Shown: in pieces, positions 36,662-45,658 of the stretch
Numbering within the stretch: the first letter of the stretch is position 1
Layout: every line of letters starts with the position of its first letter
From: Caballeronia sp. SEWSISQ10-4 2
GTDB taxonomy: Bacteria; Pseudomonadota; Gammaproteobacteria; Burkholderiales; Burkholderiaceae
Assembly (NCBI RefSeq): GCF_030464885.1
Contig: NZ_JALPRJ010000046.1
Coordinates: 1-64,000 of the forward strand
Length of the DNA: 64,000 nucleotides
Direction of reading: 5' to 3'
Notes under the pieces: model-generated
The model's input: only the letters and a program-made list of their open reading frames with translations
The model's database searches: none
Told to the model about the DNA's origin: nothing
Position numbers and translations under genes: made by a program

Positions 36662-37678
36662 TCAGGCGACCTGACCCCAGTCCAGCATGATCTTGCCAAT
36701 GTGCGTGCTGCCTTCCATCAATGCGTGAGCCGCGGCGGCCTGATCGGCGGGAAAAACCTGATGGATGACAGGCTTGATCCGCCCCGCTTCAATTTCCGGC
36801 CACACGTACGTCTTCAACTGCACCGCGACCCTGCCCTTGAACGCGACTGCGCGCGGCCGCAGCGTCGAACCGGTAATCACCAGCCGGCGGCGCAGCACCT
36901 CGTTGAGATTTATCTCTGCTTTCGAACCACCCAGCGTCGCGATCACCACCACGCGGCCGCCGTCGGCCAGCGCCTTCAGCTCACGCGGCAGATAGTCGCC
37001 CGCGACCATGTCGAGAATCACATCCACACCGCGATCGTTCGTCAGCGACTTCACGACATCGACGAAATCTTCTGTGTTGTAGTTGATCGCCCGTTCCGCG
37101 CCGAGCTTTTCGCACGCCTGGCACTTCTCGTTGTTCCCGGCTGTCACGAACACGCGATGCCCAAGCGCCTTCGCAATCTGGATCGCCGTCACGCCGATAC
37201 CGCTCGAACCGCCCTGGATCAGCAGCGTTTCTTCCGCGCCGTTCTCGCCCTTGCCCAGATGCGCGCGTTCGAACACGTTGCTCCAGACCGTGAAGAACGT
37301 TTCCGGCAGCGACGCCGCCTCGATGTCCGTCAGCCCCTTGGGCACCGGCAGGCATTGCTCCAGCGGCGCGCACGCGTATTCGGCATACCCGCCGCCGGCA
37401 AGCAGCGCGCACACGCGGTCGCCCGCTTTCAAACCGAACGGATTGTGCTTCGGATCGAAGTCACCGCGCACGATCTCACCGGCCACCTCCAGTCCCGGCA
37501 GATCCGAGGCGCCCGGCGGCGGCGCATAACCGCCCTTGCGCTGGAACACGTCCGGACGATTCACGCCCGATGCCGCGACCTTGATCAGCACTTCGCCGGC
37601 CTTCGGCTCCGGCATCGGGCGCTCGCCCAGCTTCAACACGTCAGGTGCGCCAAACTCGGTGATTTCGATCGCTTTCAT
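36662..37678 (-). CDS. NAD(P)H-quinone oxidoreductase, zeta-crystallin/PIG3-like
   Basis: This 338-residue medium-chain dehydrogenase/reductase lacks the zinc ligands of alcohol dehydrogenases. It has the nucleotide-binding segment LIQGGSSGIGVTAIQIAKALG, the GVNRPDVFQRKGGY motif near residue 38 and VDVILDMVAGDYL. Relatives reduce quinones with NADPH, by one or two electrons. It lies between tpiA and pnp, with a terminator separating it from pnp. Confidence 0.88.
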   Translation of the reverse strand: MKAIEITEFGAPDVLKLGERPMPEPKAGEVLIKVAASGVNRPDVFQRKGGYAPPPGASDLPGLEVAGEIVRGDFDPKHNPFGLKAGDRVCALLAGGGYAEYACAPLEQCLPVPKGLTDIEAASLPETFFTVWSNVFERAHLGKGENGAEETLLIQGGSSGIGVTAIQIAKALGHRVFVTAGNNEKCQACEKLGAERAINYNTEDFVDVVKSLTNDRGVDVILDMVAGDYLPRELKALADGGRVVVIATLGGSKAEINLNEVLRRRLVITGSTLRPRAVAFKGRVAVQLKTYVWPEIEAGRIKPVIHQVFPADQAAAAHALMEGSTHIGKIMLDWGQVA

Positions 37679-37792
37679 CTGCTTAATCCTTCAAGACGCA
37701 CTGGGAAACAGCGATGCATAACCCTATGGCATTGCGGGCTCATTCAGCCGAAACCCGCAATAACATCGAATCACATTCGAACCATCGGATTC

Positions 37793-37828
37793 AAAAACGG
37801 CCGGCGCGCGAATCTCACGCGCCGGCCA
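37793..37828 (-). terminator. terminator of pnp
   Basis: GGCCGGCGCG (37799-37808) pairs with CGCGCCGGCC (37818-37827), a perfect 10-bp GC stem. On the minus strand it is followed by GTTTTTG. It lies 16 bases after the pnp stop. Confidence 0.92.
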
Positions 37829-37843
37829 TCCAAACTTACCGCA

Positions 37844-39985
37844 TTACTGCTGCGTCGGCTGGATCGGTTCGATCGGCGCGCCGCCTTCGTTCAACAACGC
37901 TTTCGCCGACAAACGCACACGACCCTTTTCGTCTGTCTGAATGACCTTGACCTTCACGATCTGGCCTTCCTTCAGGTAGTCGTTGATGTCCTTGATGCGC
38001 TCGTTGACGATTTCCGAGATGTGCAGCAGACCATCCTTACCCGGAAGAATATTCACGATTGCGCCGAAGTCCAGCAACTTCAGAACCGGGCCTTCGTAGA
38101 CCTGGCCCACTTCGACTTCGGCCGTGATGTTCTCAATGCGCTTCTTCGCTTCCGCCATGCCTTCGCTGCTCGTGCTTGCGATGGTCACCACGCCGTCATC
38201 GGAGATGTCGATGGTCGTGTTGGTTTCTTCGGTCAACGCACGGATCACCGAACCGCCCTTGCCGATCACGTCGCGGATCTTTTCCGGATTGATCTTCATG
38301 GTGATCATGCGCGGCGCGTAGTCCGACAGGTTCGTGTTCGTACCCGGAACAGCGGTGGTCATCTTGCCGAGGATATGCATGCGGCCTTCCTTCGCCTGCG
38401 CGAGCGCGACCTGCATGATTTCCTTCGTGATGCCCTGGATCTTGATGTCCATCTGAAGTGCCGTCACGCCTTGCGCCGTGCCCGCCACCTTGAAGTCCAT
38501 GTCGCCGAGGTGATCTTCATCACCCAGGATGTCCGTCAGCACCGCGAACTTGTTGCCTTCCAGAATCAGGCCCATCGCGATACCCGCGACGTGCGCTTTC
38601 ATCGGCACACCAGCGTCCATCAGCGCGAGACAGCCGCCGCAGACCGATGCCATCGACGAAGAACCGTTCGATTCCGTGATTTCCGACACCACGCGAATGG
38701 AGTAGCCGAATTCGTCGGCGCTCGGCAGCACAGCAACCAATGCGCGCTTCGCCAGACGGCCGTGACCGATTTCACGGCGCTTCGGCGAACCGACGCGACC
38801 CGTTTCGCCGGTTGCGAACGGAGGCATGTTGTAGTGGAGCATGAAGCGTTCGCGATACTCGCCTTCGAGCGCGTCGATGTTCTGCTCGTCGCCCTTCGTA
38901 CCGAGCGTTGCGATCACCAGCGCTTGCGTTTCGCCGCGCGTGAACAGAGCCGAACCGTGCGTACGCGGCAGCACGCCGGTACGGATTTCGATGGGGCGCA
39001 CGGTGCGCGTGTCGCGGCCGTCAATACGCGGTTCGCCATTCAGGATCTGCGTACGGACAATCTTCGCTTCGATATCGAACATCACGTTGCCGATAGTCGC
39101 CTTGTCCGCCGGCGTTTCGCCCTTGGCAACGGCTTCTTCGGTCAGCTTGGCGGTCGTCGCTGCGTAGACTTCCTTCAGCTTGGCGCTGCGAGCCGACTTG
39201 TCGCGGATCTGATAGACGGACAGCAACTCGGCTTGCGCCAGTTCCGTCACGCGTGCGATCAGCGGTTCGTTCTTCGGCGCCGGCGTCCAGTCCCACTCCG
39301 GCTTGCCGCCTTCAGCGACCAGCTCATGGATTGCATCGATAGCGATTTGCATCTGGTCGTGACCGAACACCACGGCGGCCAGCATGACTTCTTCGGTCAG
39401 CTGTTGCGCTTCGGATTCGACCATCAGCACTGCGCGTTCCGTACCGGCGACGATCAAATCGAGCGCCGATTCCTTCATCTGCGGACGCGTCGGGTTCAGC
39501 ACGAATTCATTGTTGATATACGCGACGCGAGCAGCGCCCACCGGGCCGTTGAACGGCAGGCCGGAGATAGCCAGCGCTGCCGACGCGCCGATCAGCGCGG
39601 GAATATCGGCAGGCACATCGGGATTCAGCGACAGCACGTGAATCACGACCTGGACTTCGTTATAGAAGCCTTCCGGGAACAGCGGACGCAACGGACGGTC
39701 GATCAGGCGCGAGATCAGCGTCTCGCCTTCCGACGGACGGCCTTCGCGACGGAAGAAACCACCCGGGATCTTGCCGGCTGCGTAGGTCTTTTCCAGATAA
39801 TCGACGGTCAGCGGGAAGAAGTCCTGGCCCGGCTTTGCCGTTTTCGCGCCGACAACCGTCGCGAGCACCACGGTATCTTCCACATCGACGATCACGGCGC
39901 CACCGGCCTGACGTGCGATTTCACCGGTTTCCAGGCGAACGTTGTGTTGTCCCCACTTGAATTCCTTGACGATCTTTTTAAACAT
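37844..39985 (-). CDS. pnp: polyribonucleotide nucleotidyltransferase (PNPase)
   Basis: PNPase degrades RNA from the 3' end by phosphorolysis and belongs to the degradosome. The 713-residue protein has two RNase PH domains ([20 protein letters not shown] in the first, [19 protein letters not shown] in the second), a KH domain with [15 protein letters not shown] and a C-terminal S1 domain. The start at 39985 ([12 protein letters not shown]) follows AAGGAG; a longer frame to 40144 lies in the leader. Leader hairpins may support autoregulation. Confidence 0.97.
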   Translation of the reverse strand: MFKKIVKEFKWGQHNVRLETGEIARQAGGAVIVDVEDTVVLATVVGAKTAKPGQDFFPLTVDYLEKTYAAGKIPGGFFRREGRPSEGETLISRLIDRPLRPLFPEGFYNEVQVVIHVLSLNPDVPADIPALIGASAALAISGLPFNGPVGAARVAYINNEFVLNPTRPQMKESALDLIVAGTERAVLMVESEAQQLTEEVMLAAVVFGHDQMQIAIDAIHELVAEGGKPEWDWTPAPKNEPLIARVTELAQAELLSVYQIRDKSARSAKLKEVYAATTAKLTEEAVAKGETPADKATIGNVMFDIEAKIVRTQILNGEPRIDGRDTRTVRPIEIRTGVLPRTHGSALFTRGETQALVIATLGTKGDEQNIDALEGEYRERFMLHYNMPPFATGETGRVGSPKRREIGHGRLAKRALVAVLPSADEFGYSIRVVSEITESNGSSSMASVCGGCLALMDAGVPMKAHVAGIAMGLILEGNKFAVLTDILGDEDHLGDMDFKVAGTAQGVTALQMDIKIQGITKEIMQVALAQAKEGRMHILGKMTTAVPGTNTNLSDYAPRMITMKINPEKIRDVIGKGGSVIRALTEETNTTIDISDDGVVTIASTSSEGMAEAKKRIENITAEVEVGQVYEGPVLKLLDFGAIVNILPGKDGLLHISEIVNERIKDINDYLKEGQIVKVKVIQTDEKGRVRLSAKALLNEGGAPIEPIQPTQQ

Positions 39986-40120
39986 TCTCACTCCTTCTTC
40001 GTTATGCCTCGCAGCGTCCTGGCGTGTTGTCGTGTGCTCCGGAGCATCCGGAACCCGCGCACACGCCGATGAAAACCGCGAAGCCAAGCGATGACCGGAA
40101 CCGCGCAAGAGAGGGGTGTA

Positions 40121-40172
40121 TGTCATTCCAACGCAACACGACACGCGATGCGCATGACGCGCTGGAATGACA
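40121..40172 (-). promoter_or_regulatory. long hairpin in the pnp leader, candidate autoregulatory site
   Basis: TGTCATTCCAACGC (40121-40134) pairs with GCGCTGGAATGACA (40159-40172) with one mismatch, closing a 24-base loop, 136 bases upstream of the pnp start. In E. coli a leader hairpin of pnp is cut by RNase III and then used by PNPase for autoregulation; a similar function here is inference. The rest of the 39986-40356 gap holds the rpsO terminator and a small second hairpin (40272-40290). Confidence 0.5.
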
Positions 40173-40289
40173 CAAAGCTCTGCGGCGAGGCCCGGCCCTG
40201 TAGTCGAATCGGTTTCCGATCCGGGGTTGGCTTTAATGCAAGCCTTCGATATTTCCCGCTTTTTCCACTTCCGCGCTCGTGAAGAGCGC

Positions 40290-40337
40290 GCCGTTCAAAA
40301 ACAAAATGCCTGTATCAGCAAACTGACACAGGCATTT
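40290..40337 (-). terminator. terminator of rpsO
   Basis: AAATGCCTGTATCAG (40304-40318) pairs with CTGACACAGGCATTT (40323-40337) with one mismatch, and on the minus strand is followed by TTGTTTTTG. It lies 20 bases after the rpsO stop. Confidence 0.88.
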
Positions 40338-40356
40338 CGTTGTGAACGCTAGCCGC

Positions 40357-40632
40357 TTACTTGCGCAGACCCAGCTTCTCGATCAGCGAACGATAACGGT
40401 CGGCGTCTTTGCCCTTGAGGTAATCGAGCAGCTTACGACGACGGCTCACCATGCGCAGCAGACCGCGGCGGCTGTGGTGATCTTTCGTGTGGGCCTTGAA
40501 GTGAACGGTCAGTTCGTTGATACGGGTGGTCAGCAGTGCGACTTGCACTTCTGGCGATCCGGTATCGTTAGCGGCGCGCGCATATTCTGCGACGACGTCG
40601 GACTTCTTTGCATGAGCAACTACGGTAGACAT
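40357..40632 (-). CDS. rpsO: 30S ribosomal protein S15
   Basis: S15 binds the central domain of 16S rRNA early in 30S assembly. The 91-residue protein has [38 protein letters not shown] and the C-terminal IEKLGLRK, matching E. coli S15 closely. Its leader is about 150 bases long; E. coli S15 represses its own mRNA through a leader pseudoknot, but that structure was not traced here. Confidence 0.98.
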   Translation of the reverse strand: MSTVVAHAKKSDVVAEYARAANDTGSPEVQVALLTTRINELTVHFKAHTKDHHSRRGLLRMVSRRRKLLDYLKGKDADRYRSLIEKLGLRK

Positions 40633-40787
40633 TTGATTTTCCTTTGAAACGGACAGGCGGTCACGGAAGAAGGGCCGTGCCGTGGATTTTCTACATCTTT
40701 CCGCAGTCGATAACTCGACTTTGGATTCCTTGCCGGACGGGGTTTTGCTCGGGTTTTAAGGCCCTTCCCAAGAACGGCAAGTCGCGA

Positions 40788-40815
40788 ATTATAGCACAGC
40801 GGTTTTTGCCGTCGA
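40788..40815 (-). promoter_or_regulatory. promoter of rpsO
   Basis: On the minus strand TCGACG (40810-40815) lies 16 bases upstream of a perfect TATAAT (40788-40793). It fits the rpsO gene, with a leader of about 150 bases. Confidence 0.65.
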
Positions 40816-40875
40816 CCCGGTTCCTGCGGACGGATGAAATGAGGCAATAGGCTTGGGGCTAAAGCTTTCCTGGTT

Positions 40876-42243
40876 TTACGACGCAGGACGCTTCATCTGG
40901 CAGGTGGTCGGCATGGCGGTCCGCGCTGCCGGGATTTCAAGCAGCGTCCGAAAGCCAAAGCCGGAGCCTTCGTTGTCGAAATGGACGCCCGGCGTGCCGG
41001 CCTTGTCCATTTCCATCACATAAAGGGGCTGGATCAACTGGTGATCGGCGGCGCGCATTTCCGCGCTTTGGAAACCGTTGTCGAGCTTCATGCCTTCCAG
41101 CGCGCGGGCGACCGCGGCCGGGTCGGCGTTGTGCGCTTGCTGCATGGCCCGCGCGAGCATCTCGATCATGAGCGGCATGCGCAGGAAGAGGTAATCGTCG
41201 GCGGCTGCCGGGAAACGGGCGCGAAAGGCCCCGTAGTAAGCATCGGAAGCGCTGCCACCTGCGTTCGGATGCCAGTCGGCCACGGCCACTACGTGTTTCA
41301 CGCCGGCGTCGCCCAGGGCGGCGGGCGCGCCGAGGCTGTTGCCGTAGAAGGTGTAGAAGTGCGTGTCGAGACCCTGTTCGCGGGCGGCTTTGACAAGCAA
41401 CGTGAGGTCATTGCCCCAGTTGCCGGTGATGACCGCGTCGGCGCCGCTTGCGCGGATTTTGGCAATGTACGGCGCGAAGTCCTTGACGCGGCCGGCCGGG
41501 ATGAATTCATCGGCGACGATCGCGATGTCCGGGCGGCGCTCTTTCAGCGCGCGCTGGGCTTCGTGGCTGACATCGTGGCCGAAGCTGTAATCCTGATTAA
41601 ACAAATAGACCTTTTTCACCGATTCATCGTGCTGGATGACGTCGGCGAGGGCGTTCATGCGCATGCCGGCGTGGGCATCGAAGCGGAAATGCCAGAAGCT
41701 GCAATCGGCGTTGGTGAGCGCGGGATCGTCGGCGGAGTAATTGAGGAACACCACCCGATGTCCGGGATCACGGGCATTTTGTTTATTGATGGCCTCGATG
41801 AGCGCCGCGGCAACCGCCGAGCTATTGCCCTGCAAAACGAAGCCGATGTTCTGGTCGATGGCCGCACGCAACTGGACCAGGCTGGCTTCACTGCTGCCCT
41901 TGCCGTCGAGTACAACGAGCTGGAGCAGGTGTTTGCCATCGGGCAGGCTGACACCGCCGTTCGCGTTCACGCGTTCGATACCGAAGCGCAGATTGCGCTC
42001 GACCGCAGCGCCTGCGTTAGCGAAAGGCCCCGACATGCCTTCGATCATGGCAAGGCGAATGGGCGATAAAGCAGGCGCGCTCTCTGCGGCGAACGCGGGA
42101 CAAAGGAAGACGCTGCCAACGCATGAAGCCGCGAGAAGCGAACCGGCCAGGCGCTTGCCGGCACGCAATGCGCGACCGAAAAGCCGGACCCATCCTGGAG
42201 ATGGAGAAAACACACGCGGCAAGCCAAGGTCCATACAGTCCAT
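40876..42243 (-). CDS. ABC transporter substrate-binding protein, branched-chain amino acid type
   Basis: This 455-residue periplasmic protein has an N-terminal signal peptide (hydrophobic core about residues 32-50, cleavage near FAAESAP). The mature part is of the LivJ/Peripla_BP_6 type: IRLAMIEGMSGPFANAGAAVERNLRFGIE, then VFLNYSADDPALT and FYTFYGNSLGAPAALG. Such proteins bring amino acids or urea-like solutes to an inner-membrane permease, but none is encoded nearby, so the substrate and the transporter partner are open. It may instead act in sensing. It lies just upstream of rpsO on the same strand, with an rpsO promoter between them. Confidence 0.85.
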   Translation of the reverse strand: MDCMDLGLPRVFSPSPGWVRLFGRALRAGKRLAGSLLAASCVGSVFLCPAFAAESAPALSPIRLAMIEGMSGPFANAGAAVERNLRFGIERVNANGGVSLPDGKHLLQLVVLDGKGSSEASLVQLRAAIDQNIGFVLQGNSSAVAAALIEAINKQNARDPGHRVVFLNYSADDPALTNADCSFWHFRFDAHAGMRMNALADVIQHDESVKKVYLFNQDYSFGHDVSHEAQRALKERRPDIAIVADEFIPAGRVKDFAPYIAKIRASGADAVITGNWGNDLTLLVKAAREQGLDTHFYTFYGNSLGAPAALGDAGVKHVVAVADWHPNAGGSASDAYYGAFRARFPAAADDYLFLRMPLMIEMLARAMQQAHNADPAAVARALEGMKLDNGFQSAEMRAADHQLIQPLYVMEMDKAGTPGVHFDNEGSGFGFRTLLEIPAARTAMPTTCQMKRPAS

Positions 42244-42486
42244 CCGTGGATAAATGAAAGCGAAACGAACCGCGGATCATAGGACGTTCGGCGCGCTGCA
42301 CGCAACCGTGAGGAAAATCCGCATCGAAATGGAATACCCGCCTGGGCCTGCGCGTTCCATAGACATGGACTTGCTCAAGCACCCGCAAAACCACCGACCG
42401 ACCCTGCATGTCAAAATAAGCGACACGGCGCAGAACAGCAGAAAAACCCACGACCGTCCGTGGATACGAACACGAAGGAGGCTTCA

Positions 42487-42996
42487 ATGTTGAGCAAGGC
42501 AATACGAAAACCTGCGGCTGCAATGGCACTTGCCCTGCTGCTCACGGCGTGCGCGCAGCCCTGGCAGAACTACCAGGCGGGCGCAGACTCGTCGACCATC
42601 ACGGCAAGGCTCGGGCCGCCGAAAGAGGTCTACGACCTGCCGAACGGCGGCAAGCGCCTGATGTGGCCAACCCAACCGCTGGGTGAAGTGACCACGGCGG
42701 CGGATATCGACGCATCGGGAAAGATCCTGAGCGTGCGCCAGGTCCTCGATGAAAACGAGTTCTACAAAGCGCAGATCGGCACCTGGACACGCAAGGACGT
42801 GCTGGTCAACTTCGGGCGTCCGGTGGAGACGTCCTATTTTCCGCTGATGAAACGCGAGGTCTGGACATATCGGTACATGGAAGCAAACGTCTGGTACATG
42901 ATGTACAGCTTTTACTTCGATGATCAGGGCACCCTGCGCCTGACGCAAAAAACGCCGGATCCGCTTCATGATCCCGACCGGCGAGTTTTCTTCTGA
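42487..42996 (+). CDS. lipoprotein with SmpA/OmlA-like fold
   Basis: This 169-residue protein has a type II signal peptide with lipobox LLTAC (lipidated Cys at about residue 22). The mature part repeats a short motif twice: STITARLGPPKEVYDLPNG and KDVLVNFGRPVETSYFP, typical of the BamE/SmpA-OmlA fold in which two small beta units pack together. It should sit in the inner or outer membrane leaflet on the periplasmic side. A perfect AAGGAGG site precedes the ATG at 42487. Confidence 0.85.
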   Translation: MLSKAIRKPAAAMALALLLTACAQPWQNYQAGADSSTITARLGPPKEVYDLPNGGKRLMWPTQPLGEVTTAADIDASGKILSVRQVLDENEFYKAQIGTWTRKDVLVNFGRPVETSYFPLMKREVWTYRYMEANVWYMMYSFYFDDQGTLRLTQKTPDPLHDPDRRVFF

Positions 42997-43034
42997 GGAT
43001 CTTCTGAGTAGCGTGGAAGGATTTTTTATCGTCG

Positions 43035-43069
43035 AAAAAAAATGCCGCTTGGTCAAGCGGCATTTTTTT
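43035..43069. terminator. bidirectional terminator after the lipoprotein gene
   Basis: AATGCCGCTT pairs with AAGCGGCATT around a GGTC loop, flanked by long runs of A and T. It lies about 40 bases after the lipoprotein stop. Confidence 0.92.
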
Positions 43070-43212
43070 ATGCCTGGACTGCCGGAACCTTTTCATAGAA
43101 AGTATTTCGTAAGGTTGTACCGCGCAGCAGCGATGACGCCGGAATCTCGTTTCCAGCATTATTTGGCCGTTGCACTGTTGTGCCTCTTGTTACGCTTTTG
43201 GAGCTGATACCC

Positions 43213-43902
43213 ATGAATCGACCCAAACGCATGCTTGTCGAAAACGTGGGCTGGGCGGCTGAAACGGCTGCCAGCGACCCCGATTTCTTCGCAACACTGG
43301 CTCAGGGCCAGAGTCCGACCGTACTGTGGATCGGTTGCTCGGACAGCCGCGTGCCAGCGGAAACCATTACCCATTCCAAGCCTGGCGATTTGTTCGTCCA
43401 TCGCAACATCGCGAACCTGTTTTCGCCCACTGACGACAACATGATGAGCGTCCTCGAGTACGCGGTGAGCGTGCTGAAAGTGGATGATGTGATCGTGTGC
43501 GGACATTACGGGTGCGGCGGCGTGCGAGCGTCTTTACTGCCAATGTCCGATGCCCTGCCCCACGTCAACCGCCGCATTGCGCCGCTGTGTACGCTCGCGC
43601 GTGCCCATGGCGGCGAACTCGATGCCATCGGCACCATGGATTCACGCATCGACCGGCTCGCGGAACTGAGCGTACTCGAACAAGCGCGCGCGTTACGCGA
43701 TACGTCGATCGTGCGCGACGCCCAGCGGCCGCCGCGCGTTCACGGCTGGATCTTCGGTTTGCGCGACGGCCGCATCAAGGTGCTTTCATCGGGAGACCCC
43801 GCCGATGCAGAGGCCGAGCCTCCCGCCGCTTCGAATGACACGGCCGCACGCGCGCCTGCACCAAGCGCAGCCCAGCGCGTGATCGAAGCCATCGGCCGCT
43901 AG
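43213..43902 (+). CDS. beta-class carbonic anhydrase
   Basis: The enzyme interconverts carbon dioxide and bicarbonate with a zinc ion. The 229-residue protein shows the zinc ligands Cys42 and the Asp-Arg dyad (GCSDSR) and His98/Cys101 (GHYGCGG). A proline/alanine-rich C-terminal tail of about 40 residues follows the fold. The start ATG at 43213 gives the family N-terminus. It lies 81 bases upstream of a SulP transporter gene, which suggests joint bicarbonate supply. Confidence 0.93.
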   Translation: MNRPKRMLVENVGWAAETAASDPDFFATLAQGQSPTVLWIGCSDSRVPAETITHSKPGDLFVHRNIANLFSPTDDNMMSVLEYAVSVLKVDDVIVCGHYGCGGVRASLLPMSDALPHVNRRIAPLCTLARAHGGELDAIGTMDSRIDRLAELSVLEQARALRDTSIVRDAQRPPRVHGWIFGLRDGRIKVLSSGDPADAEAEPPAASNDTAARAPAPSAAQRVIEAIGR

Positions 43903-43983
43903 CCGCTCAATCTCACGTTTCAAACCTTCACCGTGCGATGCCTTCCTGGCGTCGCATGGCCCCACTCACGCCCAAAAAAGCCC

Positions 43984-45552
43984 ATGAACCTACGAGAAAC
44001 GTTTACAACCTTTCCGCGCGACCTGTTCGCAGGCACCGTCGTCTTTCTTGTCGCGATGCCACTATGTCTCGGCATCGCCAATGCATCCGGGGTCGAGCCG
44101 TTTGCCGGCTTGCTGTCGGGCATTATCGGCGGGCTGGTGGTGGCGCTGCTGAGCGGCTCGCATTTGAGCGTGAGCGGGCCGGCGGCGGGGCTGGTAGTGA
44201 TTGTCGTCGATGGTATTGCGAAGCTCGGCAGCTTTTCCACCTTCCTGATGGCGGTGATGCTCGCGGGCATCATCCAGTTTGGCTTCGGCATGCTGAAGGC
44301 CGGACGCTTCGCGGCGTACGTGCCGTCGTCGGTGATCAAGGGCATGCTCGCGGCGATCGGCCTGTTGCTGATCATCAAGCAGGTGCCGCTCGCCGCCGGT
44401 TTTGCCAGCGGCAGCGCTCATGTCGCCGCGCAAACGCCCGGCACGCTCGCCACGCCATTCGGCGCGATGTCCCTTGCCGCGTGCGCTGTCGCCCTCTTGT
44501 CCATCGCGATTCTGGCCAGCTGGGAAACGAACGCGATGCGCCGGTTTGCGCTTGTACGGGCCCTGCCCGCGCCGCTGGCAGTCGTGATGCTTGGTATCGC
44601 GATCACATTGGCGCTCGACTTCGCCGCGCCGGGTTTTGCACCGCCGGCTGAACATCGCGTGTCGCTGCCGTCGCTGGCTTCGTTCGCCGCGTTGAACGCC
44701 GCGTTCGACTGGCCGAACTTCGCGCAACTCGTCAATCCCGACGTCTGGCGGCTCGCGATGACGCTTGCCATCGTGGCGAGTCTGGAGACCTTGCTGAGCC
44801 TCGAAGCGGTTGAACAAATCGATCCGAAAAAGCGCACCGCGCATCCCGACCGGGAGCTGAAGGCGCAGGGCATCGGCAACATGGTGGCGGGCGCGATCGG
44901 CGCGTTGCCGATCACATCGGTGATCGTGCGCAGTTCCGCCAACGTCCACGCGGGCGCGCAGAGCCGATGGTCGGCCGTCGTGCACGGCGTCCTGCTGCTC
45001 GCGAGCGTGTTTGCGCTGACGGCCGTGATCAACCTGATCCCGCTCGCCTGCCTCGCCGCGATCCTGATCTTCACCGGGCTGAAACTGGCGCAACCGTCGC
45101 TGTTCGCGGCCGTCGCCAAACAGGGATTCGAACGTTTTGCACCGTTCATCGTGACGATCGCGGGCGTGCTGATGACCGATCTGCTGATCGGCATCTTGCT
45201 GGGGATCGCGTGCAGCATCGGGCTCGCCATTCATGCGAATCTGCAGCGGCCTATCACCATCGCTCAGCACGATGACCACTTCCTGCTGTCGTTTCGCAAG
45301 GACGTGTCGTTTCTCGGCAAGGTGTCGCTCAAGCATCACCTCAAGCAGATTCCCGACAACGCGACCGTGATAGTCGATGCAAGCCGCGCTGATTTCGTCG
45401 ATCCCGACGTGCGTGAGCTCATCGATAAATTCGTCGCCGATGCCCCCGCGCGCGGCATTCATGTGGAATGCCGGCAACTTGAGCGCACGGTACGGGAACG
45501 GCCGGGTTTGCAGCAACGCATGGCGTTCTTTAAACGAGTACCGGTGAAATAG
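43984..45552 (+). CDS. SulP family anion transporter with STAS domain, putative bicarbonate transporter
   Basis: This 522-residue protein has the SulP membrane domain of about 12-14 helices (N-terminal FPRDLFAGTVVFLVAMPLCLG, then IGGLVVALLSGSHLSVSGPAAG) and a C-terminal STAS-like domain from about residue 435. SulP members carry sulfate, bicarbonate or other anions. The adjacent carbonic anhydrase favours bicarbonate, as in BicA-type systems and fused SulP-carbonic anhydrase proteins, but sulfate cannot be excluded. ATG 43984 is chosen as start, since the longer frame adds an unrelated polar leader. Confidence 0.88.
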   Translation: MNLRETFTTFPRDLFAGTVVFLVAMPLCLGIANASGVEPFAGLLSGIIGGLVVALLSGSHLSVSGPAAGLVVIVVDGIAKLGSFSTFLMAVMLAGIIQFGFGMLKAGRFAAYVPSSVIKGMLAAIGLLLIIKQVPLAAGFASGSAHVAAQTPGTLATPFGAMSLAACAVALLSIAILASWETNAMRRFALVRALPAPLAVVMLGIAITLALDFAAPGFAPPAEHRVSLPSLASFAALNAAFDWPNFAQLVNPDVWRLAMTLAIVASLETLLSLEAVEQIDPKKRTAHPDRELKAQGIGNMVAGAIGALPITSVIVRSSANVHAGAQSRWSAVVHGVLLLASVFALTAVINLIPLACLAAILIFTGLKLAQPSLFAAVAKQGFERFAPFIVTIAGVLMTDLLIGILLGIACSIGLAIHANLQRPITIAQHDDHFLLSFRKDVSFLGKVSLKHHLKQIPDNATVIVDASRADFVDPDVRELIDKFVADAPARGIHVECRQLERTVRERPGLQQRMAFFKRVPVK

Positions 45553-45571
45553 CACGGCAGCCCGGCGCAAT

Positions 45572-45607
45572 AAAAAACGGCCCCCGCTTTTGGCGAGAGC
45601 CGTTTTT
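45572..45607. terminator. terminator shared by SulP and leuA genes
   Basis: AAAAACGGC pairs with GCCGTTTTT with further partial pairing inside (CCCGC with GCGAG). A and T runs lie on both sides. It lies between convergent genes. Confidence 0.85.
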
Positions 45608-45658
45608 AATCAGCCAGGCAACCGGTTACGTGCCTCGCTGGTTTGCAAAAAAATCACA

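Noticed and set aside
36701-40072. An 1123-codon open frame on the plus strand
   Set aside because: It is antisense to the quinone oxidoreductase and pnp genes, which are well conserved. The translation is rich in Arg, His and Ala with no domain character, as expected of a shadow frame in GC-rich DNA.
39986-40144. A longer PNPase start adding 53 residues
   Set aside because: The ATG at 39985 has AAGGAG upstream and the normal PNPase N-terminus; the extension lies in the leader with hairpins.
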